Shown one piece after another: positions 7,916 through 16,173 of a stretch of DNA of 64,000 bases (positions are counted from its first letter, which is position 1; each line of letters opens with the position of its first letter). The notes beneath the pieces are model-generated. The model had not been told where the DNA came from. It ran no database searches and was given only the letters and a program-made list of their open reading frames with translations. Position numbers and translations under genes: made by a program. Origin of the DNA: DASYTH01 sp035762905. Its GTDB lineage: Bacteria > Actinomycetota > Actinomycetes > Mycobacteriales > Pseudonocardiaceae. Location: assembly GCF_035762905.1 (NCBI RefSeq), contig NZ_DASUCC010000040.1:11502-75501 (forward strand), given 5' to 3'.

Positions 7916-8976
7916 CCACAGGGATTGCGTGCCTGCTGATGCGCGGCGGCACGTCGAAGGGCGCCTACTTCCTCGCCGACGACCTGCCGGCGGACCCGGC
8001 CGTCCGGGACGACCTGCTGCTGCGCGTGCTCGGCAGCCCGGACCCGCGACAGATCGACGGGATCGGCGGCGCGCATCCGTTGACCAGCAAGGTGGCCGTG
8101 ATCTCCCCCTCGGCCGAGTCGGACGTCGACGTGGACTACCTGTTCCTGCAACTGGGTGTCGAGCAGGCCACCGTGTCCGACCGGCAGAACTGCGGCAACC
8201 TGCTTGCCGGGGTCGGGCCGTTCGCCGTCGAACGCGGTCTGGTGGCCGCGGGCGCCGAGCGGACCACGGTGCGCATCCGCATGGTCAACTCGAAGTCCGT
8301 TGCGGTGGCGACGTTTCCGACGCCCGACGGCGCGGTGGACTACGCCGGGGACACCGCCATCTGCGGCGTGCCCGGCACCGCGGCACCGGTGACCCTGGAC
8401 TTCGCCGACACCGCCGGATCGGCCTGCGGTGCCCTGCTGCCGACCGGATCGCGGTGCGACGTCATCGACGGCGTGGAGGTCACCTGCGTCGACAACGGCA
8501 TGCCGGTGGTGGTCGCCGCCGCGAGCGAGCTCGGCGTGACCGGCTACGAAACCGTGGCGGAGCTCGCCGCCGACGCGGAGTTGGCCGAGCGGGTCCGGTC
8601 GCTGCGGTTGCGCGCCGGAACCCTGATGGGGCTCGGTGATGTCGAGACCGCGTCGATCCCGAAGGTCACGCTCGTGGCGCCGGCCCGGAGCGGCGGGACG
8701 CTGTGCACCCGGACGTTCATCCCCGTGCGGCCGCACGACTCGATCGGCGTGCTCGGCGCGATCAGCGTCGGCACCGCCGCGCTGCTCGACGGCACCACGG
8801 CGCACGACCTGGCCCGGCCGCCCGGCCCGGACCGGCCGCTGCGCATCGAGCACCCGACCGGGCACCTCGACGTCACGGTGGAGCTCGACCACCGTCCGGT
8901 TCCGGTGGTGCGCCGCTCCGGCGTGCTCCGCACCGCCCGCAAGCTGTTCGACGGCCTGGTCTTCCCCCGCCCCTAG
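7912..8976 (+). CDS. galD: PrpF-family 4-oxalomesaconate tautomerase (GalD-like)
   Basis: This 354-residue protein has the diaminopimelate-epimerase/PrpF fold. The start motif CLLMRGGTSKGAYFL and the later IDGIGGAHPLTSKVAVI are characteristic of the PrpF/GalD family; QNCGN (Cys94) lies at the expected active-site position of the first half. GalD interconverts keto and enol tautomers of 4-oxalomesaconate. Another PrpF activity, aconitate isomerisation, is the alternative, but the GalB- and GalC-like neighbours favour tautomerase. The ATG overlaps the aldolase stop by four bases, and the dioxygenase gene follows after 11 bases. Confidence 0.83.
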   Translation: MTTGIACLLMRGGTSKGAYFLADDLPADPAVRDDLLLRVLGSPDPRQIDGIGGAHPLTSKVAVISPSAESDVDVDYLFLQLGVEQATVSDRQNCGNLLAGVGPFAVERGLVAAGAERTTVRIRMVNSKSVAVATFPTPDGAVDYAGDTAICGVPGTAAPVTLDFADTAGSACGALLPTGSRCDVIDGVEVTCVDNGMPVVVAAASELGVTGYETVAELAADAELAERVRSLRLRAGTLMGLGDVETASIPKVTLVAPARSGGTLCTRTFIPVRPHDSIGVLGAISVGTAALLDGTTAHDLARPPGPDRPLRIEHPTGHLDVTVELDHRPVPVVRRSGVLRTARKLFDGLVFPRP

Positions 8977-8987
8977 GAGCGTCCACG

Positions 8988-9935
8988 ATGGCCCTGCTGC
9001 ACGACATCGCCCATCTCGGCCACGTCGAGCTGCACACCCCCGAACCCGAGCGCAGCCTGTGGTTCTTCACCGAAGTGTTGGGGCTGACCGAGAACGGCCG
9101 GGACGCCGACTCGGTATACCTGCGCTGCTGGGACGACTACGAGCACCACAGCCTCACCTTGACCGCGCACCACACCTCGGGCCTGCGCCGGACCTGGCTG
9201 CGGGCGGCGAGCCAGGCGGCACTGGACCGCCGGGTGGCCGCGATCGAGCGGACCGGCCGCGGGATCGGCTGGATGGACGGCGAACCGGGCATCGGGCCGG
9301 CGTACCTGTGCACCGACCCTGACGGCCACGAGTACGCGCTGTACTGGGAGTCCGAGTGGTTCGACCCGCCGGTCGAGCTGCGCCCGGCGCTGAAGAACCA
9401 GGCGCAGGCCTACCCGGCGCGGGGCGTGTGCGTGCGCCGGATCGACCACGTCAACTTTCTCGCCGTGGCCACCGAACCCAACGGCGACTTCGTCCGCGAC
9501 CTGCTCGGCGGGCGGGTGACCGAGCAGATCCAACTGGACAGCGGGGAGATCAGCGCGCAGTGGCTGCACTTCCAGCAGAAGTCCTACGACCTGGTGTACA
9601 CCCGGGACCGGACCGGAACCGCCGGCCGGCTGCACCACATCGCCTTCGCCACCGACACCCGCGAGGACATCCTGCGGGCCGCGGACATCTGCCTGGACCG
9701 GGGCGTGCACATCGAGACCGGCCCGCACAAGCACGCCATCCAGCAGACGTTCTTCCTCTACGTCTACGAGCCCGGCGGGAACCGGATCGAGCTGTGCAAC
9801 CCGGTCGCCCGCCTGGTGTTCGCCCCCGACTGGCGCACGATCACCTGGACCGAGGCGGAGCGGGCCAAGGGCCAGGCGTGGGGCCTGCAGACCATCGAGT
9901 CGTTCCACACGCACGGCACCCCGCCGGTCGGCTGA
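8988..9935 (+). CDS. Type I extradiol ring-cleavage dioxygenase (VOC superfamily)
   Basis: This 315-residue, two-domain vicinal-oxygen-chelate protein has the length of homoprotocatechuate 2,3-dioxygenase. The N-terminal domain begins HDIAHLGHVEL. The C-terminal catalytic domain has the Fe(II)/Mn(II) ligands at the expected spacing: His154 (RRIDHVNF), His216/217 (RLHHIAF) and Glu268 (GGNRIEL). The family signature LYVYEPGGNRIE is preceded by His249. AGGAG lies nine bases before the ATG, 11 bases after the tautomerase. The operon supplies enzymes acting on 4-oxalomesaconate but no PDC hydrolase or CHMS dehydrogenase, so the substrate may be gallate or a close relative. Catechol or homoprotocatechuate is the alternative from family resemblance alone. 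Confidence 0.85.
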   Translation: MALLHDIAHLGHVELHTPEPERSLWFFTEVLGLTENGRDADSVYLRCWDDYEHHSLTLTAHHTSGLRRTWLRAASQAALDRRVAAIERTGRGIGWMDGEPGIGPAYLCTDPDGHEYALYWESEWFDPPVELRPALKNQAQAYPARGVCVRRIDHVNFLAVATEPNGDFVRDLLGGRVTEQIQLDSGEISAQWLHFQQKSYDLVYTRDRTGTAGRLHHIAFATDTREDILRAADICLDRGVHIETGPHKHAIQQTFFLYVYEPGGNRIELCNPVARLVFAPDWRTITWTEAERAKGQAWGLQTIESFHTHGTPPVG

Positions 9936-9949
9936 CCGCGGCAACCTCC

Positions 9950-10357
9950 TCACGCAGCCCGGCGCGCGCCGAGGATGTCCAGGTAGTGCTGGTTGAACAT
10001 GACGCCGATCAGGTTGCCGAACGGGTCGGTCACCGAGGCCGTGACGAACCCCTCGCCGCGCTCGGTCACCGGCTCGTGCTCGGTGGCGCCGAGGGAGCGC
10101 AGCCGGGCGAACGCGGCCTCGATGTCGTCGACGTGCCAGTAGGCCACCGCCCCGCCGGTTCCGCGCGGCGGCACGAACCGGCTGTCCACGATGCCCAGCT
10201 CGTGCTGGTAGTCGCCGATCCGGAACTCGACGTAGGCCGGCTTGCCCCCGGCGTCGCGCCGGAAGTACGGCTCAACGCCGAGCAGTTCGGTGTACCAGGC
10301 CGCGGCGGCCGCGACGTCGTCGGCGACGAGCACGAAAGTGGTCATTCCTCGCAACAT
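9950..10357 (-). CDS. Small VOC/glyoxalase-like protein
   Basis: This 135-residue single VOC domain reads TFVLVADDVAAAAAWYTELLG at the N-terminus, then YWHVDDIEAAFARL and a C-terminal VTDPFGNLIGVMFNQ. It is the size of glyoxalase I/bleomycin-resistance-type proteins, but its substrate cannot be told. The start at 10357 (MLRGMTTF) is preferred because AGGGA lies eight bases upstream. It converges on the extradiol dioxygenase gene and is divergent from the WYL regulator across a palindromic operator, so it is probably that regulator's target. Confidence 0.8.
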   Translation of the reverse strand: MLRGMTTFVLVADDVAAAAAWYTELLGVEPYFRRDAGGKPAYVEFRIGDYQHELGIVDSRFVPPRGTGGAVAYWHVDDIEAAFARLRSLGATEHEPVTERGEGFVTASVTDPFGNLIGVMFNQHYLDILGARRAA

Positions 10358-10410
10358 CAGTTCGGTCCCTTCTCGCTCTTCTCGGCTGACAGAGACCATC
10401 CTGCGGACTA

Positions 10411-10433
10411 AAGTGCTCATCAATTGAGCGCTT
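10411..10433. promoter_or_regulatory. Palindromic operator between the VOC and WYL regulator genes
   Basis: AAGTGCTCA (10411-10419) and TGAGCGCTT (10425-10433) are 9-bp inverted arms with one mismatch around a TCAAT centre. The element lies 20 bp upstream of the WYL regulator start and 53 bp upstream of the divergent VOC gene, the classical place for an autoregulated operator. Confidence 0.5.
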
Positions 10434-10453
10434 TTTCGGGAAAGATCGAGAAC

Positions 10454-11404
10454 ATGCGTGCCGATCGTCTTGTCGCCGCCCTGCTGCTGATGCAGTCCCG
10501 GGGCCGGGTGACGGCCGCCGAGCTGGCCGGCGAGCTGGAGGTGTCGGTCGCCACCGCGCGCCGCGACCTGGATGCGCTGTCCGCGGCCGGCATCCCGGTC
10601 TACCCGCAACCTGGGCGCGGCGGCGGCTGGTCGCTGGTCGGCGGCGCCCGGACCGATCTGAGCGGGTTGTCCGCGCCCGAGGCCCGGGCGCTGTTCCTGC
10701 TCGCCGGTCCGGCGGCGGCGATCTCCGGGGACGCCAAGGCGGCGCTGCGCAAGCTGGTCCGGGCGCTGCCGACGACCTTCCGGGCCGATGCCGAGGCCGC
10801 GGCGAGCGCGACGGTGATCGACCCGACCCGGTGGGGCGAGCGCGGGCGGCGCCGGCCCGAGCTGGTGGAGTTGTTGCAGGCCGCGGTGATCGGCCGGCGG
10901 ACGGTCCGGCTGACCTATCTGGACAACGCCCGGCGGCGCACCGAGCGGCTGGCCGACCCGTGGGGTCTGGTGGACAAGGACGACGTCTGGTACCTGGTCG
11001 CCGGCACCGACCGCGGCCGGCGGACGTTCCGGGTGGACCGGATCGCCGCCGCCGAGCCGACCGCGCGGACCTTCCAGCTCCCGGCCGACTTCCGCCTGGA
11101 CACCGCCTGGGAACAGGTGGTCGCCGAGGTGGAGCGGCGGCGCTCACGCACCTGGGCCACCGTGCTCATCGAGACCCGGTTCGTGCCCATCCTGCGCGAC
11201 CACTTCGGCCGGCACTGCCACACCGACGCCACGCTGGACGACGGCCGGTCCCGGGTTCGGCTGGGTGCCCCGACCGCCCTGGACATCGCCAGGAACCTGG
11301 CCGGCTGGGGCGCGCAGGTCGAGGTGCTCGAACCGCTCTCGGTGCGAACCGAGCTGGCCCGGATCGGCGCGGAGCTCGCCGGCCGCTACACCGGCGCCCG
11401 GTAG
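10454..11404 (+). CDS. YafY-type HTH-WYL transcriptional regulator
   Basis: This 316-residue regulator has an N-terminal DeoR-like winged helix (MRADRLVAALLLMQSRGRVTA, then VSVATARRDLDALSAAGIPV), a helical bridge, and a WYL ligand-sensing domain (LTYLDNARRRTERLADPWGL, DDVWYLVAGTD, TFRVDRI). WYL proteins sense nucleotides or small ligands; here the target is probably the divergent VOC gene and itself. The ATG at 10454 is chosen over the in-frame ATG at 10424 because the latter lies within the palindromic operator. Its 3' end overlaps the convergent gene by 19 bp. Confidence 0.88.
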   Translation: MRADRLVAALLLMQSRGRVTAAELAGELEVSVATARRDLDALSAAGIPVYPQPGRGGGWSLVGGARTDLSGLSAPEARALFLLAGPAAAISGDAKAALRKLVRALPTTFRADAEAAASATVIDPTRWGERGRRRPELVELLQAAVIGRRTVRLTYLDNARRRTERLADPWGLVDKDDVWYLVAGTDRGRRTFRVDRIAAAEPTARTFQLPADFRLDTAWEQVVAEVERRRSRTWATVLIETRFVPILRDHFGRHCHTDATLDDGRSRVRLGAPTALDIARNLAGWGAQVEVLEPLSVRTELARIGAELAGRYTGAR

Positions 11405-11925
11405 CGGATGGGGACGTAGTCGTACTCGCCCGCCCCGGCCCAGACGTACACCTGGTGTTTGACCGGCGTTGCCCCGAAATCGAAGGCGAGGTAACGGGTC
11501 CGGGCGGCGTCGGTCCACCGCACGAACAGCCGGACGTGCCGGCCCCAGGCGAGCAGCGCGTCCCCGGTGCGCAACTCGTCCTTGGTGATCACCGTCGACA
11601 CGTCGGTGAGGTCGCTGTCCAACCCGGCCCGTGGCGTCGCGTAGCTGAACGGCAGTCCCCAGACCATCGACACGAACCCCGAGCAGTCGGTCCGGTAGTA
11701 GGGCCACCGGCAGCCGCCGAGCACCGCCGACCAGTCGGTGCCCTGATACCCGCCGTCGGCCCGGAAGCACGCGTCCTGGGAGTACTCCGGGGCCAGCCGG
11801 AACCACTCCTGGGCCCGCTCCATCATCGGCCCGGTACTCAGCGTGACCGACTCCGTGTCGCCGGCCAGCACGGCACCGGTCAGCGCCAGCACCGCGACTC
11901 CCGCCCCCAGCCGCCCCCAGGTCAT
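11386..11925 (-). CDS. Secreted NlpC/P60-like cysteine hydrolase
   Basis: This 179-residue protein has a signal peptide (MTWGRLGAGVAVLALTGAVLAGD). The motif YRTDCSGFVSMVWGLP matches the catalytic-Cys region of the NlpC/P60 fold (DCSGF-V), and RTGDALLAWGRHVRLFVRW matches the GD...HV...F region with the catalytic His, so a peptidoglycan or peptide amidase/endopeptidase is plausible. Several extra cysteines (DACFRAD, GGCRWPYY) suggest disulfides outside the cell. The start at 11925 is selected because it opens the signal peptide; the longer reading frame adds a low-complexity Pro/Gly extension. Confidence 0.72.
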   Translation of the reverse strand: MTWGRLGAGVAVLALTGAVLAGDTESVTLSTGPMMERAQEWFRLAPEYSQDACFRADGGYQGTDWSAVLGGCRWPYYRTDCSGFVSMVWGLPFSYATPRAGLDSDLTDVSTVITKDELRTGDALLAWGRHVRLFVRWTDAARTRYLAFDFGATPVKHQVYVWAGAGEYDYVPIRYRAPV

Positions 11926-12344
11926 GGGCCGCCACGTTACCGGTCGGTCCGGTGCGGGCCGGGCCCGGCCTGAACCGGAGGCCGAACCTGGACCCGCACC
12001 GAACCTCACAACCGGGTCACCGAATCCGGTGGGCGGCGACGTGGGACGGTCACGGACGCAACCGGCCGCCGTGCCGGCGGTCACCCGGGTGCCGGTCGGC
12101 GACCCCGCGGCATCGTGGGCACCCGCCGGCCGGACAACCGTGGATCGTGCTGACCACCCCCAGTACGGCCGCCAGCACGATCGTCACTGCAGGTCTAACC
12201 GATTCCGGGTTGTCCGGTTCCCGGATCTCCCGCCGCACAAACAACTCCGCACAACCCCGGCCGGAGGACCCCGGCATCGACAACGATCGCCTGCCTCGGT
12301 TAGGTTCTGCGCCGCACCGTCCGTACCGCTGGGGGTGATCGACG
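11926..12344. other. Intergenic region with candidate promoter for the nSTAND-WD40 gene
   Basis: This 419-bp gap separates divergent genes. No reading frame in it shows plausible protein character. Near the right end, TCGACA (12277-12282) and TAGGTT (12301-12306), 18 bp apart, could drive the nSTAND gene; GGGGGTG seven bases before ATG 12345 is its ribosome-binding site. Nothing else was seen. Confidence 0.4.
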
Positions 12345-15300
12345 ATGCCGCGTCCGGAACGACCGCTCGATCCCGATGCCGGCGTGGCGCAACGGTTCGC
12401 CGCCGCACTGCGCGAGCTGCGGCACCGGGCGGGCAGCCCCGGTTACCGGGAGCTGGCCCGGGTGGCGCACTACTCGCCGACCACCCTGGCGCAGGCGGCG
12501 CGCGGTGAGGCGCTGCCCAGCCTGCCGGTGACGCTGGCCTACGTGCGGGCGTGCGGCGGCGATCCGGAAGCCTGGGAGGCCCGGTGGCGGGCGGCCAGCA
12601 CCGAGCTGGACGCGGTGGACGGGCCCGAGGCGGCCGGGCCGGACGACGAGCAGCCGGCGCCGTACGTGGGGTTGACTGCCTACGGCGTCGAGGACGCCGA
12701 CCGGTTCTTCGGCCGGGACCGGCTGGTTACCCTGCTGACCGAACGGCTGTCCCGGCAGCGGTTCGTGGCCGTGGTCGGCGCGTCCGGGTCGGGAAAGTCG
12801 TCGCTGCTGCGGGCCGGGCTGATCCCGGCGGCCCGGGCCGACCGCGCGCGCTGGTCGACCCTGCTGCTCACCCCGGGAACGCACCCGCTGGACGAGTGCG
12901 CGGTGCGGCTCGGCGCGCTGCTGCGCGTGTCGCCGGGGCAGCTCGCCGCCGAGCTGGCCGCGCAGCCGCGCAACCTCGGCCTGGCCGCCCGGACGCTGCT
13001 CGCCGATGCGCCGGCCGAGGCCGAGCTGCTGCTGGTGGTCGACCAGTTCGAGGAGGTGTTCACGCTCTGCCCCGACCCGGCCGAACGGGACGGGTTCATC
13101 GACGCGCTGCTGGACACCGCGGCCGAGCCGGACAACCGCACCCGGGTCGTGCTCGGCCTGCGGGCCGACTTCTTCACCCACTGCGCCCGGCACCCCCGGC
13201 TGGTGCGGGCGCTGCAGGACGCGCAGGTCCTTGTCGGGCCGATGAGCGCGGACGAGCTGCGCGCGGCGGTCACCGAGCCGGCCGCACGGGCCGGGTTCAT
13301 GGTCGAGAAGACGCTGGTCACCACGATCCTCACCGAGGCGGACGGCCGGCAGGGGGCGCTGCCGCTGGTGTCGCACGCGCTGTGGGAGACCTGGCGGCGG
13401 CGCAAGGGTCTGTCGCTGCGGCTGGCCGACTACGCGGCGGCAGGCGGGCTCGGCGGGGCGATCGCCCAGTCCGCCGAGCGGGTGTACGGCGAGCTGACCC
13501 CGGAGCAGCAACGCGCCGCCCGGGACATCATGGTGCGGCTGACCGCGCTCGGCGAGGGCACCGAGGACACCCGGCGTCGGGTGACCCGCACCGAGCTGGG
13601 CAGCGATCCGACCACCCGCACGGTGCTCGACCGGCTCGCCGCGGCCCGGCTGATCACCGTCGGCGAGAGCACCGTGGAGATCGCGCACGAGGCGCTCATC
13701 GCCGGCTGGCCGACCTTGCGCGAATGGCTGGCCGCGGACCGGGACGCACTGCGCGCGCACCGCCGGCTCACCGACACCGCCGCCGAGTGGGACCGCGCCG
13801 GTCGCGACGAGGCCTACCTGTACCAGGGTGTCCTGCTGGCCAGCTGGCAGGACCGGGATCGCGACGCGCTCAACGACGTTGAGCGGGCCTTTCTGGCGAC
13901 CAGCATCGCGCGCCGGGACCGGGAGCGGGCCGGACGAAGACGGGCCGTGCGGCTGACGGTGACCGTCCTCGGCGTGCTGCTGACCGTGGTGAGCCTGCTC
14001 GCCGGGTACGCGCTGATCCAGGCCGCGGCCTCGGCCGAGGCGAGCGAGCTGGCCTATTCCCGCCAACTGGCCGCGAGCGCCCGCAGTCAGCTCCAGTTCG
14101 ACCCTGAGCTGGCCCTGCTGCTCGCCACCAGGGCGGTGGACACCCGGCCGACCCCGGAGGCGCAGACGGCGCTGCGCCAGGCGGTGTCGGACTCCCGGGT
14201 GCGCGCCTCCGTGCCCACCGGCCACGGCCGGGCGCTGTGCGTGGGGTTCAGCCCGGACGGCCGGCGGCTGGTGACCAGCGGCGACGACGGCACGGTGCGG
14301 ATCTGGCAGCCGCCGCAGGACGGCCAGGCCTGGCCGGAGCCGGTCGTGCTGCACGGGCACACCAACAAGGTGTGGAGTTCGATGTTCAGCCCGGACGGGC
14401 GGTCGGTGGCCTCCGGGAGCTACGACGGCACGGTCCGGGTCTGGCCGCTGGACGGCGGCGAGCCGGTCGTGCTGCGCGGCCACCGCGGTGAGGTCTCCGA
14501 GATCGCCTTCGCGCCGGACGGGCGGACGCTGGCCAGCGCAGGCGAGGACGGGGTGCGGGTGTGGGACCTCGCCGGTGGCACCGAACCGGTCCTGCTGACC
14601 GGTTTCACCGGCAAGCCGTACAGCGTGGCGTTCTCCCCCGACGGGCGCTACCTGGCCGCCAGCGGGCACTCCGACGGTGTGCTCCAGGTCTGGGATCGGG
14701 CCCGGCTGCGGGATCCCGTGGTGGTGCGGGCCGAACCGGGCAGCCAGGGGCATCTGTCCTTCAGCCCGGACGGCTCCCTCCTGGTCAGCTCCAGCACCGA
14801 CGGCGCGGTCCGGATCTGGGACCCGACCGGGCAGCGGCCCACCGTCGAGCTGCCCGGTCACCAGGGCCGGTCGCTGACCTCGGCGTTCGGCCCGGATGGG
14901 CACATGGTGGCCAGCGGCGGCCAGGACGGGAAGGTGCGGGTGCACGGTCCCGAGTCCAGCGCCAACGCGGTCGAGTTGCACGGGCATCGCGGCGAGGTCT
15001 GGAGCGTGGCGTTCAGCCCGGACGGGCGCCGGGTGGCCAGCGTCGGCACCGACGGCACGCTGCGGCTGTGGTCGGCGATGCCCCCCGGCGAGCCGACCGT
15101 GCTGCGTGGGCACGACGGCGCGTCCTGGGCGGCCCGGTTCGCCGGGTCCCGGATCGTCAGCGGCGGCGCGGACGGGACGGTGCGGCTCTGGGACACCGGC
15201 GGCGGCGAACCCGTTGTGCTGCGCGGGCACACCGGCGAGGTGCTCGACGTCGCGGCCAGCCCGGACGGGCGGCAGGTGGCCAGCGCCGGGGAGGACGGCA

Positions 15301-16037
15301 CCGCGCGGGTCTGGACGCTCGGCGTGGCCGAGCCGGTGGTGCTCAGCCGGGTCGAGGGCCTGGTATGGAGCGTCGCGTTCACCCCGGACGGCAGGTCCGT
15401 CGTGGTCAGCGACGCCGCCGGCTCGGTACGGCGGTTTCCGGTGGCCGGCGGGGAACCGGTCGTGCTGAGCACCGGGAACGGGGTGTTCCGGCAGGTGGCG
15501 GTCGGCCCGGACGGCCGGGTGGTCGGCGCGGGCAGCGACGGCTCCGTGCGGATCTGGCCGGCCGCCGGCGGGGAACCGGTGGTGCTGCGCGGGCATCACG
15601 GGCAGGCGTTCAGCGTGGCGTTCTCCCCGGACGGCCGGCGGGTGGCCAGCGGCGGCCACGACGGCACCGCCCGGATCTGGCCGGCGGACGGCTCCGGCGA
15701 GCCGATCGTGCTGCACGGTCATCAGGGCCTGGTGTGGGGCATCGCGTTCAGCCAGGACGGTCGCTACATCGCCACCAGCGGCAACGACGCCACCCTGCGG
15801 GTCTGGTCGAGCACCGGCGACACGGAGCCGGTGGTGTTCAACGGTTACCAGTCCTCGGTGGAGAGCGTCGTCTTCGCCCCCGGCGGCTACGACCTGCTCA
15901 CCACGCACGAAGACGGCACCGTCCGCGTCCAGCGGTGCGAGGCCTGCGCGCCGCTGCCGGACGTGCTGGCCCTGGCCAGGACCCGGGCAACCCGGACCCT
16001 CACCCCGGAGGAGCGGGAGACTTTCGGCGTCCGTTGA
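12345..16037 (+). CDS. HTH-nSTAND1-transmembrane-WD40 protein with 14 WD repeats
   Basis: This 1230-residue multidomain protein has, in order: an N-terminal XRE-like HTH region (about 10-75; YRELARVAHYSPTTLAQAA), a novel-STAND NTPase (about 105-500) with PYVGLTAYGVEDADRFFGRD, Walker A GASGSGKSS near residue 145 and Walker B LLLVVDQFEEVF near 226, then VGLRADFF and an IAHEALI winged-helix end. A single transmembrane helix follows near residues 535-560, then 14 WD40 repeats (about 625-1205). Fourteen is two seven-bladed propellers. Such proteins are signalling or conflict-response switches in actinobacteria, the propeller acting as sensor outside the membrane and the HTH-NTPase inside. No effector gene is adjacent. 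Confidence 0.9.
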   Translation: MPRPERPLDPDAGVAQRFAAALRELRHRAGSPGYRELARVAHYSPTTLAQAARGEALPSLPVTLAYVRACGGDPEAWEARWRAASTELDAVDGPEAAGPDDEQPAPYVGLTAYGVEDADRFFGRDRLVTLLTERLSRQRFVAVVGASGSGKSSLLRAGLIPAARADRARWSTLLLTPGTHPLDECAVRLGALLRVSPGQLAAELAAQPRNLGLAARTLLADAPAEAELLLVVDQFEEVFTLCPDPAERDGFIDALLDTAAEPDNRTRVVLGLRADFFTHCARHPRLVRALQDAQVLVGPMSADELRAAVTEPAARAGFMVEKTLVTTILTEADGRQGALPLVSHALWETWRRRKGLSLRLADYAAAGGLGGAIAQSAERVYGELTPEQQRAARDIMVRLTALGEGTEDTRRRVTRTELGSDPTTRTVLDRLAAARLITVGESTVEIAHEALIAGWPTLREWLAADRDALRAHRRLTDTAAEWDRAGRDEAYLYQGVLLASWQDRDRDALNDVERAFLATSIARRDRERAGRRRAVRLTVTVLGVLLTVVSLLAGYALIQAAASAEASELAYSRQLAASARSQLQFDPELALLLATRAVDTRPTPEAQTALRQAVSDSRVRASVPTGHGRALCVGFSPDGRRLVTSGDDGTVRIWQPPQDGQAWPEPVVLHGHTNKVWSSMFSPDGRSVASGSYDGTVRVWPLDGGEPVVLRGHRGEVSEIAFAPDGRTLASAGEDGVRVWDLAGGTEPVLLTGFTGKPYSVAFSPDGRYLAASGHSDGVLQVWDRARLRDPVVVRAEPGSQGHLSFSPDGSLLVSSSTDGAVRIWDPTGQRPTVELPGHQGRSLTSAFGPDGHMVASGGQDGKVRVHGPESSANAVELHGHRGEVWSVAFSPDGRRVASVGTDGTLRLWSAMPPGEPTVLRGHDGASWAARFAGSRIVSGGADGTVRLWDTGGGEPVVLRGHTGEVLDVAASPDGRQVASAGEDGTARVWTLGVAEPVVLSRVEGLVWSVAFTPDGRSVVVSDAAGSVRRFPVAGGEPVVLSTGNGVFRQVAVGPDGRVVGAGSDGSVRIWPAAGGEPVVLRGHHGQAFSVAFSPDGRRVASGGHDGTARIWPADGSGEPIVLHGHQGLVWGIAFSQDGRYIATSGNDATLRVWSSTGDTEPVVFNGYQSSVESVVFAPGGYDLLTTHEDGTVRVQRCEACAPLPDVLALARTRATRTLTPEERETFGVR

Positions 16038-16173
16038 CGCTCCAATGTCCACACGGTGTGCGCGATTGTCCACGGCGTGCTGCCTACCCTGCTTGGCAGG
16101 AGCTCTCTGTTGGTCCACATCGGACCCATCCTGCGTACAGCCACGCCCACACCCTGTCCCGGGAGGTTTCGCC

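Noticed and set aside
12050..12283. Short minus-strand frame with one hydrophobic stretch in the 11.9-12.3 kb gap
   Set aside because: It has no ribosome-binding site, an Arg/Gly-rich tail and no homologous family; chance hydrophobicity is likely.
14230..15950. Regularly spaced repeats suggestive of a CRISPR-like array
   Set aside because: The periodicity of about 120 bp is that of in-frame WD40 units (FSPDGRxxASG...DGTVRVW) and varies in length and sequence; there are no uniform repeats or spacers.
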